The position numbers and the translations under genes are program-made. DNA of 64,000 nt from Ascidiaceihabitans sp029251465 (lineage in GTDB: Bacteria; Pseudomonadota; Alphaproteobacteria; Rhodobacterales; Rhodobacteraceae): NCBI RefSeq assembly GCF_042932805.1, contig NZ_CP170633.1, positions 868,001 to 932,000 on the forward strand, given 5' to 3'. Numbering within the stretch: the first letter of the stretch is position 1; each line of letters opens with the position of its first letter. Under the pieces are notes generated by a model, which saw nothing but the letters and a program-made list of their open reading frames with translations, was not told the origin of the DNA and searched no databases. Shown here piece after piece: positions 18,138 to 27,200 of the stretch.

Positions 18138-18830
18138 ATGAAACGACTGTTATCCAGCACTGCTGCCGCATTTTTTGCACTCGCTGCCCCCGCGTGGGCC
18201 GGATCGCCTGTGGTGGTTGAATTGTTTACGTCGCAGGGCTGTTCCTCTTGCCCGCCTGCGGATGCAATGTTGCACGAATTGGCCGAACGTGATGACGTGA
18301 TCGCCTTGGCGCTGCACGTGGATTACTGGGACTACATCGGCTGGAAGGATGAATTCGCCAAGCCAGCCTATTCCAAGCGCCAGCGTGAATACGCCATAAT
18401 CGGGCACCGCCGGTCGGTTTACACTCCGCAAATGGTCATCAATGGCGAAACCGATGTGGTTGGCGCAAAGGCGATGCAATTGTCCGAAGCCTTGGCGCAG
18501 CACGCAGCGAAACCTGCGCTGGTGGATGTCGAAATCGCACGTCAGGGCGGTAATTTGCAGATCAACGCGGTTTCAAACGGGGCAAAGGGGCCGTTTGTTG
18601 TGAACCTTGTGCGCTATACACCCCGGTCGAAAACACGGATTACGCGGGGCGAAAATGCAGGGCACACACTAAGCTATGCCAACGTCGCGCATGACTGGAA
18701 GATCGTCAAAGAATGGGATGGTCGTGCACCACTGAACATGACGGCGGATCTAGACGGAGACGAACCAGTCGTTGTTATCATTCAACAAAACCGGTTTGGG
18801 CCGATCATGGCAGCGGCGCGTTTGCGCTAA
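18138..18830 (+). CDS. DUF1223 family secreted protein
   Basis: A 230-residue protein with a clear signal peptide (MKRLLSSTAAAFFALAAPAWA, cut near residue 21). The thioredoxin-like motif VVELFTSQGCSSCPPADAML with two close cysteines, followed by HVDYWDYIGWKD and YTPQMVINGETDVVGA, is the hallmark of DUF1223 proteins. They are predicted periplasmic thioredoxin-fold proteins of unknown role. The ATG at 18138 is chosen because it starts the signal peptide; upstream in-frame TTG gives an implausible leader. It converges with the acyltransferase gene, overlapping it by four bases. Confidence 0.85.
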   Translation: MKRLLSSTAAAFFALAAPAWAGSPVVVELFTSQGCSSCPPADAMLHELAERDDVIALALHVDYWDYIGWKDEFAKPAYSKRQREYAIIGHRRSVYTPQMVINGETDVVGAKAMQLSEALAQHAAKPALVDVEIARQGGNLQINAVSNGAKGPFVVNLVRYTPRSKTRITRGENAGHTLSYANVAHDWKIVKEWDGRAPLNMTADLDGDEPVVVIIQQNRFGPIMAAARLR

Positions 18831-19729
18831 AAATGATCGGGGCGCCACCGGCGGTGCATCCACAGCCACTGGTCAGGATGTGCACGAATTTGCGCGCTGA
18901 GGCTGTCGTTCATCGCTTGGGTCATAGTCAGGGCATCTGAATGCGGGATCGGTTCTTCTAGCACGGTGTCAAAACTGATCCCGTCGGGTTGGCGAATGCC
19001 ATAATACGGAACCAGCAAGGCATCAAATCGCAGCGCAATCTTTGCCGCAGACACGGCCGTGCGTGCAGGTTTGCCGACAAAATCCATAACAGGCGCACCA
19101 AAAACGTGCTGATCAAACAGCAACACCGCTTGCCCGCCTTTTTTGAGATGACGCACAAACCCTGCGGTGCCTTTGTTCCCCTGAGGAAACATTGTGCCGC
19201 CAATCGCTTCCATCGTTTTAACGTAATGAGCGTTGAAATAAGGGTTGGACATGTTGCGGTACAGCCCACCAAAATTGAACCCATGCGTTGTCAGGGCGGC
19301 GCGCGTTGTCTCGTAATTGCCCAAATGTCCGGTGACCAGAATGATCGGACGACCTGCGGCTTGGGCGGCTTTGATCGCCTCGAATCCGACGCCTGACATC
19401 GGGTGATGATCCATGCGGGCCATCATGTCTTTGGTCGAATAGTTTTCGATCAAGGCGCGACCGAAGTTGTTCAGGCAAGCTTTGGCCGTCACGCGGCGTT
19501 CTTCAATGTCCAAATCTGGAAAAACATGAGCAAGATTTTCGAGCGCGCGGCGACGGTATCCGGCCAATGGCCCGAAAACATTTGCCACCAGGGCCCCAAG
19601 CAAGCGCACGCGCGTTGTGTACGGAAGAATCAATGCACACCGGATCACACCGGAAATAATCGCGTTTGACACGTAATGCGTGGCGCGTTCCTTGAACGGT
19701 GCAACGGGTTTTTCGGCGGATTTCGTCAT
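18827..19729 (-). CDS. Lysophospholipid/lipid A acyltransferase (LpxL/HtrB family)
   Basis: A 300-residue membrane-associated acyltransferase. The catalytic motif is TGHLGNYETTRA (HX4E form of the family), followed by the substrate-site pattern GLYRNMSNPYFNAH and FPQGNKGTAG, and the C-terminal DQWLWMHRRWRP typical of LpxL-like enzymes. It probably adds a secondary acyl chain to lipid A; some roseobacter paralogues act on aminolipids instead, which the sequence alone does not exclude. It has an N-terminal amphipathic/hydrophobic stretch (about residues 23-52). It is transcribed leftward, downstream of an EamA gene. Confidence 0.85.
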   Translation of the reverse strand: MTKSAEKPVAPFKERATHYVSNAIISGVIRCALILPYTTRVRLLGALVANVFGPLAGYRRRALENLAHVFPDLDIEERRVTAKACLNNFGRALIENYSTKDMMARMDHHPMSGVGFEAIKAAQAAGRPIILVTGHLGNYETTRAALTTHGFNFGGLYRNMSNPYFNAHYVKTMEAIGGTMFPQGNKGTAGFVRHLKKGGQAVLLFDQHVFGAPVMDFVGKPARTAVSAAKIALRFDALLVPYYGIRQPDGISFDTVLEEPIPHSDALTMTQAMNDSLSAQIRAHPDQWLWMHRRWRPDHF

Positions 19730-19754
19730 GGCACCTGTTTAAGGCAAGAGGGGC

Positions 19755-20642
19755 TTACAGCGCGGTTTTAGCCTTGCGGGTCACGCGCGTTTCACGATGC
19801 CAAACATATAGACCCGCCCCGACAATCACAAGCGCACCAACAACTGTCCACGCGTCAGGAACTTCGGCAAACAAGAACAGGCCAAAGAGGATTGAAAACA
19901 CCAAGCCCGAATAGTTGAACGGGGCAAGCAGGCCGGCTTCGGCCATGCTAAGCGCGCGGATCAGCAGCATTTGTCCGGTGGCGCCAAACAGGCCGATCAA
20001 ACCCATCAGCGCGACGGCTTTCAGGGTTAACGGCTGCCAGTAAAACGGAACAATCAGGCTCAGGATCACGGTGCCGACAAGGCCGGTGTAAAACAGCGAC
20101 GTCCAGACGTTTTCGTCCGGTCCAATGCGACGGGTGATCAATGTGTAGGCGGCAAAACATGTGGCCGCGCAGAGTGGCAACAGGGCGACGGGCGAAAACA
20201 CATCAGTTCCGGGACGAATGATGATGAACGCGCCAATCATTGCAACAACGATGGCGGCGATACGGCGTTGGCCCAATGCTTCGCCCAAGAAAATTGCGCC
20301 GCCCATGGTGATCAGCATTGGATTCAGGCTCATCACAGCGGCGGCTTCGGCCAAGCCAATCCGGCCCAAGGCGAGGAAGTAAAAGAACGTTGCCATCATC
20401 AGCAGGATCGAACGGGTGATCTGCAATTTTGGATAGTGGCTGCGAACAACACTGCGCAGACGCGGGGCCACGAGGATCAGAACCAACAGCATTTGCACCG
20501 TGTAGCGCGCCCAAAGTGCGGGCATAGCGCCAGTGATCGGGCTGATAAATTTGACGCAAACATCCATGCAAGTGAAGCAAAAGATAGCCAGCACCGCGAG
20601 GGTTATGGCGCGCGGATTTGCCGAAGCAGAAGGTGCGCTCAT
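19755..20642 (-). CDS. EamA/DMT family transporter
   Basis: A 295-residue inner-membrane protein with ten predicted helices in two EamA repeats. The halves show PALWARYTVQMLLVLILVAP with FFYFLALGRIGLAEAAAVMSLNPM, and GATGQMLLIRALSMAEAGLLAPFNYSGLVFSILFG in shorter form, a typical pattern. Substrates of such exporters range from amino acids to metabolites and cannot be assigned. The ATG at 20642 (MSAPSASANPRA) is preferred over one 37 codons upstream, which adds a non-hydrophobic, low-complexity leader without homology. Confidence 0.85.
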   Translation of the reverse strand: MSAPSASANPRAITLAVLAIFCFTCMDVCVKFISPITGAMPALWARYTVQMLLVLILVAPRLRSVVRSHYPKLQITRSILLMMATFFYFLALGRIGLAEAAAVMSLNPMLITMGGAIFLGEALGQRRIAAIVVAMIGAFIIIRPGTDVFSPVALLPLCAATCFAAYTLITRRIGPDENVWTSLFYTGLVGTVILSLIVPFYWQPLTLKAVALMGLIGLFGATGQMLLIRALSMAEAGLLAPFNYSGLVFSILFGLFLFAEVPDAWTVVGALVIVGAGLYVWHRETRVTRKAKTAL

Positions 20643-20801
20643 ATTGTCACGTGTCGCATGATCTGGCCCTGCAGTTGCTGCCAACGTCCCCTTGGCATAC
20701 GGTAAGAACGCGCAGGAAAAGCGAGCAGTTTCAAGCGGTTTCGATGCGCGCACCCAACGAATGTCGCAAACAGGCCGTGTCGCAACGATTGCCAGCGTCG
20801 A

Positions 20802-21902
20802 TTACTCGCCGTCAGCAGGTTCATCATCGGGGACCAGCAACAAGATGTCGCCGGACGTTTCCATAGCCCGAACCGTTGCAATGATCGCGCTCATGGCGGC
20901 ATCGACATCTGCTTGTTTTGGTTTGTCCAGTTCTTGCACCTCTTCGCGCAATTGATCAGCCATCCGTCCTGACATGTTTTCTAGGATGTAATCCGCAGAG
21001 GCTTGCATACCGCCCGCCGCAGCACCTGCGATGGCGAGCACCAGATCGCCCGGTGCAACATCACGCAAAATTCGCGGAATATCGCGTGGTGCAATACGTT
21101 CGGGAATATTGCCAAAGGTAAAGATCGCTTTGCGGACTGCTGTGGCGAACCCCTGATCGGTTTCATCGAGGCCCTCAAGCATGTCGTCGCGGGTCAGTGA
21201 AGTTGACGAATTCAGGATCGCACCGACACGATCGACCGGATCATCGTCAAAGGCGCGCAACGGCTGCGCAGACAGCTGGGTCGCTAGCGACAGCCCGATG
21301 CGATCCACCGCATCCGGCGACACACCGCTGGTTTGTGAAACGGCGTAGGTGATTTGACGCGCACGTGGTCCAGGCAGCATGCCCAGCAATTCGGCGGCTT
21401 TGCTGATCTCAATTTTGGACAACATCACGGCCGCGACCTCAATGCTTTCGTCTTGCATCACCGGAAGCAGGGCGCTGACGCCCAAATCACGGATGCGCAC
21501 CCACGGATCACCGGTTTGGCGCACGCCTGCCTCTTTGCGCAGTCGATCAGAGGTTTGTTTGCTGATTTTACCGTCCAAGGCCGTCAACGCGCCGGCAATG
21601 CCACCGGGAAAACTAAGGCCGATGCTGCTGACTTCGTTGGCGAATTCGGCGACCACGGACGCCAGTGTATCGCGGTCAACCACGCGCATTTTACCCATCT
21701 GCTGGGTCAGCTGCGCTTGCAGTTCTTCTGGCAAATCCTCAAGCGGGATATCAGCCCCTTCGTTCAGCAACAGACGCACGATAATTGCTGCCTTTGCCTT
21801 GCGACTAAGGTTCAGAATCGGTTTGGGAGTTGAAGGGAAGTCAGCCCCGCCCTGCGTCATCGCAGGCATCGGGGCCATAGGTACCAGATCCATTCGTGCC
21901 AA
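20802..21902 (-). CDS. fliG: FliG-like flagellar motor switch protein, diverged
   Basis: A 366-residue protein recognisable as FliG from the N-terminal LSRKAKAAIIVRLLLNEGAD and LPEELQAQLTQQMGKMRVVD, the middle domain, and the C-terminal ARDIPRILRDVAPGDLVLAIAGA, the torque-helix region. The EHPQ motif of the middle domain is replaced by DESIEVAAVML, and the family usually has about 330-345 residues, so the protein is diverged. No other flagellar gene is in the window. It might be the functional switch protein encoded away from the main cluster or a paralogue with another role. Confidence 0.75.
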   Translation of the reverse strand: MARMDLVPMAPMPAMTQGGADFPSTPKPILNLSRKAKAAIIVRLLLNEGADIPLEDLPEELQAQLTQQMGKMRVVDRDTLASVVAEFANEVSSIGLSFPGGIAGALTALDGKISKQTSDRLRKEAGVRQTGDPWVRIRDLGVSALLPVMQDESIEVAAVMLSKIEISKAAELLGMLPGPRARQITYAVSQTSGVSPDAVDRIGLSLATQLSAQPLRAFDDDPVDRVGAILNSSTSLTRDDMLEGLDETDQGFATAVRKAIFTFGNIPERIAPRDIPRILRDVAPGDLVLAIAGAAAGGMQASADYILENMSGRMADQLREEVQELDKPKQADVDAAMSAIIATVRAMETSGDILLLVPDDEPADGE

Positions 21903-21968
21903 CCTTGTGCTGTTTCACACAGGTTTGGCACATAGGGGTAAAGAAACCCTCAAAGACCACGCAGTCTT

Positions 21969-22514
21969 TTAGTGGCTGTAGGTCACACCGGTCGCAATGG
22001 CGTTGGACAGCGACTTGGCCGCCCAGGTGTCAGAACCGCCACGGGCATTGATTTCACGCAACTGTGCAATGGCACCGATTTTGTCGCCTTGATCCAACAG
22101 ACCTTGGCCCATGTAAGATCGCGCAAGGATGTTGTCGGGGTTCGTATCCAGCGCTTGTTTGTAGAACACCATGGCCACGTCGATGTTGCCCAGTTTGCGG
22201 TTGGTGAACCCTTTGTACGTCAGCACGCGGTCGTCGTTTTGATCGGACATCGCGGCCAGCACGCCTTGGGCGTCTTCGTAACGACCCGCATAAGCCAATT
22301 CGCGCACAGCATCGTACAGGCCCGTATCATCTAGGCTGGATTTCTTGGGCTTCACACAGCGCTGCTTTTTCTCGTCCCAAACACGTACACCTTTGCAGTC
22401 TTTGCTGGTTTTGGTGGGTTTGGGGGCGGTTTCTTCGCCACCGCCTGCCGCATAGATCGGTGTGGCGATTGAAAATGGCAAAGTCAAAGCAGCTACAATC
22501 ATGAATGTACGCAT
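21969..22514 (-). CDS. Secreted TPR-repeat protein
   Basis: A 181-residue protein with a signal peptide (MRTFMIVAALTLPFSIATPIYA). The mature part has a cysteine-containing N-terminal region (KDCKGVRVWDEKKQRCVKPK) and two to three tetratricopeptide-type helical pairs (about residues 70-150: YDAVRELAYAGRYEDAQGVL, RVLTYKGFTNRKLGNIDVAM, LARSYMGQGLLDQGDKIGAI). AGGAGA is well placed before the ATG. It is likely a periplasmic or lipid-anchored scaffold; no specific role can be assigned. Confidence 0.8.
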   Translation of the reverse strand: MRTFMIVAALTLPFSIATPIYAAGGGEETAPKPTKTSKDCKGVRVWDEKKQRCVKPKKSSLDDTGLYDAVRELAYAGRYEDAQGVLAAMSDQNDDRVLTYKGFTNRKLGNIDVAMVFYKQALDTNPDNILARSYMGQGLLDQGDKIGAIAQLREINARGGSDTWAAKSLSNAIATGVTYSH

Positions 22515-22691
22515 AAGGTCGTCTCCTGTCTGGGTCTTTTGTTAATCATAGCGTTATAACCCGACAGGTCCCGAGTTTATTCGATCACGGCTACGTTATT
22601 TTGCTGTGCCTGTTGTGAACCTGTCTGTTCAGGGGGGCATTGCGCCGCTGATCCGGTGTGATCGGGGGCAAGACAACAAGGGCGCTGTGGC

Positions 22692-22721
22692 ACAAGGCGC
22701 ACCCGCGGGGACGCGCCTTGT
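22692..22721 (-). terminator. Probable terminator of purB
   Basis: ACAAGGCGC pairs perfectly with GCGCCTTGT around a 12-base GC-rich loop, ten bases beyond the purB stop. There is no strong T run, so it may act as an mRNA 3' stabiliser as well. Confidence 0.55.
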
Positions 22722-22730
22722 ATCTGCGAT

Positions 22731-24035
22731 TTAGTCTTTGAACACGCGGGCGAAAATCGTGTCGACGTGTTTGGTGTGATAGCCCATGTCGAATTTCTCG
22801 TTGATTGCGTCCACGGACAAGGCGGCGCAGACCTCTGGATCGCCCAGCAATTCCTCGCGGAAATCAGTGCGGAATTCCCAAACCTTCAAGGCATTGCGCT
22901 GCACCATTTTATACGCGTCTTCGCGGTTCACGCCAGCTTGGGTCAAGGCCAGTAGCACCCGTTGGCTCATCACAAGGCCGGGGAATTTGTTCATGTTGTC
23001 CAGCATGTTGTCCGGAAAGATCAGCATTTTGTCGATGACAGAGGTCATGCGCGACAGGGCAAAATCCAGCGTGATCGTGGCGTCGGGGCCGATGTTACGT
23101 TCAACAGAAGAATGCGAAATATCACGCTCGTGCCATAGGGCGACGTTTTCTAGCGCAGGGATCACCGTCATGCGCACCAGACGCGCCAGACCTGTCAGGT
23201 TTTCGGTCAGCACAGGGTTCTTTTTGTGCGGCATCGCGCTTGAGCCTTTTTGGCCCATGGAAAAGAACTCGGCGCCTTCCAACACTTCGGTGCGCTGCAT
23301 GTGGCGCACTTCGATCGCGATATTTTCGATGGAGGACGACACAACACCCAACGCCGCAAAGAACGCAGCATGGCGGTCGCGCGGGATGACTTGGGTTGAA
23401 ATCGGTTCGACCTCAAGGCCCAGTTGCGCGCAAACATGTTCTTCGACCTGCGGATCGACGTTGGCAAATGTGCCAACCGCACCAGAAATCGCACCGGTTG
23501 CGATTTCGGCGCGCGCCACATGCATGCGGGCCAAGTTGCGATCCATTTCCGCGTAGAAACGTGCGAACGTCAGACCCATCGTTGTCGGCTCGGCGTGGAT
23601 GCCGTGGCTGCGACCGACACGCAGGGTATCTTTGTGCTCAAGCGCGCGGCGTTTCAAGGCGGCCATCAAGCCCTCGACACCAGCGATCAGAATGTCTGCG
23701 GCGCGCACCAGTTGGACGTTGAAACAGGTGTCCAGCACGTCCGAGGATGTCATGCCTTGGTGCACAAAGCGTGCCTCGTCCGATCCGACATGTTCGGCCA
23801 AATGGGTCAAAAACGCGATGACGTCGTGTTTGGTTTCGGCCTCGATCTCGTCAATGCGGGCCACGTCGAATGTGACGTCTTTGGCTTTCCAGACTGCATC
23901 GGCGTTTTCGCGCGGGATGGTGCCCATGTTGGCCATCGCTTCGCAGGCGTGGGCTTCGATCTCGTACCAGATTTTGAATTTGGTTTCGGGCGACCAAATG
24001 GCAACCATTTCAGGACGGGAATAGCGAGGGATCAT
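22731..24035 (-). CDS. purB: Adenylosuccinate lyase
   Basis: Purine-biosynthesis enzyme that releases fumarate from SAICAR and adenylosuccinate. The 434-residue protein starts MIPRYSRPEMVAIWSPETK, typical of PurB, and carries the fumarase/aspartase superfamily signature GSSAMPHKKNP near residue 260, with the conserved TSSDVLDTC and GRSHGIHAEPTT segments. Full length and intact. A small secreted-protein gene starts divergently 98 bases upstream. Confidence 0.97.
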   Translation of the reverse strand: MIPRYSRPEMVAIWSPETKFKIWYEIEAHACEAMANMGTIPRENADAVWKAKDVTFDVARIDEIEAETKHDVIAFLTHLAEHVGSDEARFVHQGMTSSDVLDTCFNVQLVRAADILIAGVEGLMAALKRRALEHKDTLRVGRSHGIHAEPTTMGLTFARFYAEMDRNLARMHVARAEIATGAISGAVGTFANVDPQVEEHVCAQLGLEVEPISTQVIPRDRHAAFFAALGVVSSSIENIAIEVRHMQRTEVLEGAEFFSMGQKGSSAMPHKKNPVLTENLTGLARLVRMTVIPALENVALWHERDISHSSVERNIGPDATITLDFALSRMTSVIDKMLIFPDNMLDNMNKFPGLVMSQRVLLALTQAGVNREDAYKMVQRNALKVWEFRTDFREELLGDPEVCAALSVDAINEKFDMGYHTKHVDTIFARVFKD

Positions 24036-24133
24036 GCGCGCACCTTTTTGTGACTTTGACAGGGAGAGACTTTAACAAGTGTCGGGGGCCTCATAGACTG
24101 CGTGGGGCGCAACAACAACCTAAGAGGCCACAA

Positions 24134-24472
24134 ATGAGACGGATCGCCGCGATTGCCTGCTTGATTTTACCAACCATCGGGGGGGCTGAAGAGGCTTGGA
24201 CCAAGCTGGACGAGGCGGGCATTCATGCTGCCCTCGATGATCAAAAGCTGATTTACCAAAGTGCCGACCAGACGTTCTACGTCTCGGGCAAAACGCTGTA
24301 CAATCAGGATGGGCACGCAAGCTGGGGCGTCTGGCGGGTGCAAAGCGATCAGTATTGCAGCCAGTGGCCGCCCAACGATCTGTGGGCGTGCTTTGATCTG
24401 GAAAAACAAGGCGATCAGGTCCGCTTTGTCGGGTTCAATGGTGATATCACCGTTGCGGATTATGCGGAATAA
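24134..24472 (+). CDS. Small secreted protein of unknown function
   Basis: A 112-residue protein with a short signal peptide (MRRIAAIACLILPTIGGAEE, cleavage near residue 18) and a mature domain containing WTKLDEAGIHAALDDQKLIY, GHASWGVWRVQSDQYCSQWPP and WACFDLEKQGDQVRFVG. The two cysteines may form a disulfide. AAGAGG precedes the ATG at 24134. It is a typical roseobacter periplasmic hypothetical; I do not know its role. The next gene starts immediately after its stop. Confidence 0.75.
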   Translation: MRRIAAIACLILPTIGGAEEAWTKLDEAGIHAALDDQKLIYQSADQTFYVSGKTLYNQDGHASWGVWRVQSDQYCSQWPPNDLWACFDLEKQGDQVRFVGFNGDITVADYAE

Positions 24473-24874
24473 ATGACGCGGGCTTTGGCGGATTTTGTCG
24501 GGCGCTGGGCGATTGAGCGCACCATTACGCATGTTGGTGCCGCGCGGGCTGATTTTCACGGACATGCGACGTTTGAACCGGATGGGGATGGGCTGGCGTA
24601 TCATGAAATTGGCACGCTGGTGATCCAAGGGCATCCGCCAATGCAATCAGAACGACGCTACCGTTGGGACGCGGACCTGAACGTCTATTTTGATGACGGG
24701 CGGTTCTTTCACACAGTTCCGCCAATGGGCGGGAAAACGCAGCACTGGTGTGACCCTGATGACTACGCTGTGGATTATGATTTTAGTGCTTGGCCCAACT
24801 GGACTGCGGACTGGCGCGTCCAAGGGCCTCGCAAAAATTACAGAATGCTGACTGGATACCGTAAAGCAGCATAA
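24473..24874 (+). CDS. DUF6314 family protein
   Basis: A 133-residue soluble protein. LADFVGRWAIERTITHVGAA, GHATFEPDGDGLAYHEIGTL, ERRYRWDADLNVYFDDGRFFH and DYDFSAWPNWTADWRVQGPR make up an up-and-down beta-barrel pattern (lipocalin/fatty-acid-binding-like) that I recognise as DUF6314. The function is unknown. It starts directly at the stop codon of the preceding small secreted protein, so the two are co-translated. Confidence 0.75.
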   Translation: MTRALADFVGRWAIERTITHVGAARADFHGHATFEPDGDGLAYHEIGTLVIQGHPPMQSERRYRWDADLNVYFDDGRFFHTVPPMGGKTQHWCDPDDYAVDYDFSAWPNWTADWRVQGPRKNYRMLTGYRKAA

Positions 24875-24943
24875 TGCACTTGCAGAATATTTCGCTGCGC
24901 GGCAGAAAACCCGCACAGGAAATATTGCCAAGGAGCAAACGAG

Positions 24944-25543
24944 ATGAATTCAGCACATGAACATAAAGTGCTAAGCGACGTCCTTCACGTTAACGAAGGC
25001 GCGTTGCGTTTGGCCAAACAGGCTGCGTTGGTTGTGTTTGGTATCGTAGTTTTAGCAGTTGCAGCAAAGATCAAAGTGCCGATGTGGCCCGTGCCGATCA
25101 CGCTTGGGACGTTCGCGGTTCTAAGCATCGGTGCGGCGTACGGCGCGCGCTTGGGTCTGGTCACAATCTTTGGTTACTTGCTGATCGGCGCGCTTGGGTT
25201 TGACGTTTTTGCAGGCTCAACAGCCGAAAAATTCGGGCTTGAGTACATGATGGGCGGCACCGGCGGCTATCTGGTTGGTTACGTTTTGGCGACCGTTTTG
25301 TTGGGTGCATTGGCGCGCAAAGGCTGGGACCGTTCAGCACCGAAAATGGCCCTGGCAATGGTGCTGGGCAACGTGCTGATTTACGTCCCAGGCTTGATCT
25401 GGTTGGGCATGCTGTACGGTTGGGACAAGCCGATCTTGGCATGGGGTTTGACACCGTTTTTGATGGGCGATGCAATCAAGCTGGCGCTGGCTGCTGGCCT
25501 GTTCCCACTGGTCTGGAAAATGGTCGACCGCGCACGCGGTTAA
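24944..25543 (+). CDS. bioY: Biotin transporter BioY
   Basis: The S component for biotin uptake, 199 residues with six helices. The conserved AKIKVPMWPVPITLGTFAVL (biotin-site segment with PxPVTxQT-like pattern), GAAYGARLGLVTIFGYLLIGALG and GGTGGYLVGYVLA are diagnostic. No bioMN ATPase or T component is adjacent, so it either works alone or with a shared ECF module elsewhere. AAGGAGC is eight bases before the ATG. A strong hairpin terminator follows. Confidence 0.93.
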   Translation: MNSAHEHKVLSDVLHVNEGALRLAKQAALVVFGIVVLAVAAKIKVPMWPVPITLGTFAVLSIGAAYGARLGLVTIFGYLLIGALGFDVFAGSTAEKFGLEYMMGGTGGYLVGYVLATVLLGALARKGWDRSAPKMALAMVLGNVLIYVPGLIWLGMLYGWDKPILAWGLTPFLMGDAIKLALAAGLFPLVWKMVDRARG

Positions 25544-25562
25544 AACTGTCTTGATCCAATAG

Positions 25563-25594
25563 TGAGGCGCGCGCCCTTCGGGACGCGCGCCTCA
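25563..25594 (+). terminator. Strong hairpin terminator after bioY
   Basis: TGAGGCGCGCG pairs perfectly with CGCGCGCCTCA around a ten-base loop, 20 bases past the bioY stop and 35 bases before the end of the convergent hydrolase gene. It may serve both directions; neither side has a long T run. Confidence 0.75.
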
Positions 25595-25628
25595 TTACAT
25601 TCCGGGTGCTTGGATCAGCCGAGATCGC

Positions 25629-26843
25629 TTAGGGTGCGAGTTCGGTGATCACCTCGGAGCTACGCTCGAGCGTGCGGTGCACCGGGCATTTGTCGGCGAT
25701 TTCGAGCAGGCGTTGGCGCTGATCGCCGCTTAGGTTCCCTGTCAACGTGATCCGCCGTTTCCACGTATCAATCTTGTCGCCGCTGCCGGTTTCCGCGTCC
25801 TGCGCATGCACCTTGGAATGGTTCACATCGACGCTGACATGATCCAGTGACCAGCCTTTGCGGCGTGCGTACATTCGGATCGTCATCGACGTGCAAGCCC
25901 CTAATCCTGCGGCTAAAAACCCGTAAGGCGACATGCCTTTGTTGGTGCCGCCATAGGCCAGTGGTTCGTCTGCCAATGCGTGATGCACGGGTCCTGAATG
26001 GATGTCTTGCAGGAACCCTTTTGGGTCTGCCTCGCAGGTGCGCACAATACCTTCTGGTGCGCCGATTGGCGGGGCTGGGTGCTTGAGTTTCAAGTAGCGC
26101 GAAGCCCAAGTTGTGATCACCTCGGCGGCGTATTCTGCATCCTCGGATCGGGTAATAAGGTGGTCGGCATCATCCAGTGTGACGAATGATTTGGGGTGCT
26201 TGGCGGCCCCGAAAATCTCGGCTGCGTTGTCAATCGAAACGATGGAATCTTGGGGGGCGTGCAAAACCAGCAATGCGGAATTTAAGCTTGCAACACAAGC
26301 CTTTAGCTCAGTGCTGGCTACGTCTTCGACGAACTTTTGACCGATGGTAAAAGGGCGACCGCCAAGGGAGACTTCGGCGGAGCCTTTGGCTTTGATTTCA
26401 GGCAGGGCGTCAGCAAAGTTGTGGGTGACATGGCCGGGATCAAACGGCGCGCCTAAGGTCGCTACTGCTTTGATTCCATTTATCTTTGTGGCAGCTTTGA
26501 GGACGGCAGCGCCGCCAAGCGAGTGACCAATCAACAGGGCAGGCGGCATGCCTATGGCGCTCAGATGGGCGGCGGCTGCGACCAAATCATCGACGTTTGT
26601 GGTGAATGACGTGTTGGCGAATTCGCCCTCGGAATGACCCAAGCCTGTGAAATCAAACCGTAAAACGGCGATGCCCATGCCGGACAGACGTGCTGCGATC
26701 CGGCGTGCGGCAGGAATGTCTTTGCCGCAGGTAAAACAGTGCGCAAAGATCGCGGTGGCCATGTGCGGGCCTGCGGGCAGGTCCAAACGGGCTGACAATT
26801 GCGCGCCATTGTGGCCGGGAAAAGTGATGCGTTGTGTGGGCAT
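25629..26843 (-). CDS. Alpha/beta hydrolase-OsmC fusion protein
   Basis: A 404-residue two-domain protein. Residues 1-250 form an alpha/beta hydrolase with FAHCFTCGKDI, the nucleophile elbow LLIGHSLGGAAVL and the acid/His region DADHLITR. Residues about 275-404 form an OsmC domain with both redox cysteines (GACTSMTIRMYARRKGW and IADKCPVHRTLE). This fusion is a known architecture in proteobacteria and probably links ester/thioester hydrolysis with peroxide or thiol chemistry; the substrate is unknown. The ATG at 26843 has AAAGGA at seven bases, better than upstream alternatives. Confidence 0.88.
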   Translation of the reverse strand: MPTQRITFPGHNGAQLSARLDLPAGPHMATAIFAHCFTCGKDIPAARRIAARLSGMGIAVLRFDFTGLGHSEGEFANTSFTTNVDDLVAAAAHLSAIGMPPALLIGHSLGGAAVLKAATKINGIKAVATLGAPFDPGHVTHNFADALPEIKAKGSAEVSLGGRPFTIGQKFVEDVASTELKACVASLNSALLVLHAPQDSIVSIDNAAEIFGAAKHPKSFVTLDDADHLITRSEDAEYAAEVITTWASRYLKLKHPAPPIGAPEGIVRTCEADPKGFLQDIHSGPVHHALADEPLAYGGTNKGMSPYGFLAAGLGACTSMTIRMYARRKGWSLDHVSVDVNHSKVHAQDAETGSGDKIDTWKRRITLTGNLSGDQRQRLLEIADKCPVHRTLERSSEVITELAP

Positions 26844-27200
26844 GATGCGTCCTTTGGTTGCCCCGATGATGGGGGTTGGGGACGAGCTTGGAAAGGTCTG
26901 TGACAGGGCGGTCACGCAGGTGTTAACGGGCCGTGCGCCGGGGTTTTGGCAAGAACTGCGCAGATTAGGCCGAATTATGCGCAGTTTAGCGGCCTCTGAG
27001 GGGGGCGATTTGAGGGTGTTTTGGACGAAGTGCACAGATTTGGGCTGAAACTGCGCAATTTGAGTGGTTTTGGGTCGTTAGGGCGTCGGTAGGGATTGGG
27101 TGGCGTTAAGGTTTGAGGCGAGGAGGTAGGTGTTTTTTTATAATTACGAAAATGGGCCATTTTGACCGCTACAAGCCGCAGTTAGATCAAAAAAATTTTG
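26844..27200. other. Intergenic stretch, no gene recognised
   Basis: About 357 bases between two leftward genes. It contains two similar short phrases (ACTGCGCAGATT near 26956 and ACTGCGCAATTTGAG near 27050) and becomes AT-rich towards the AIPR gene, but no credible frame, RNA gene or hairpin terminator was seen. Confidence 0.5.

Noticed and set aside
26844..27048. Longer start for the hydrolase-OsmC fusion
   Set aside because: The added 64 residues are low in conserved features, and ATG at 26843 has AAAGGA at the right distance.
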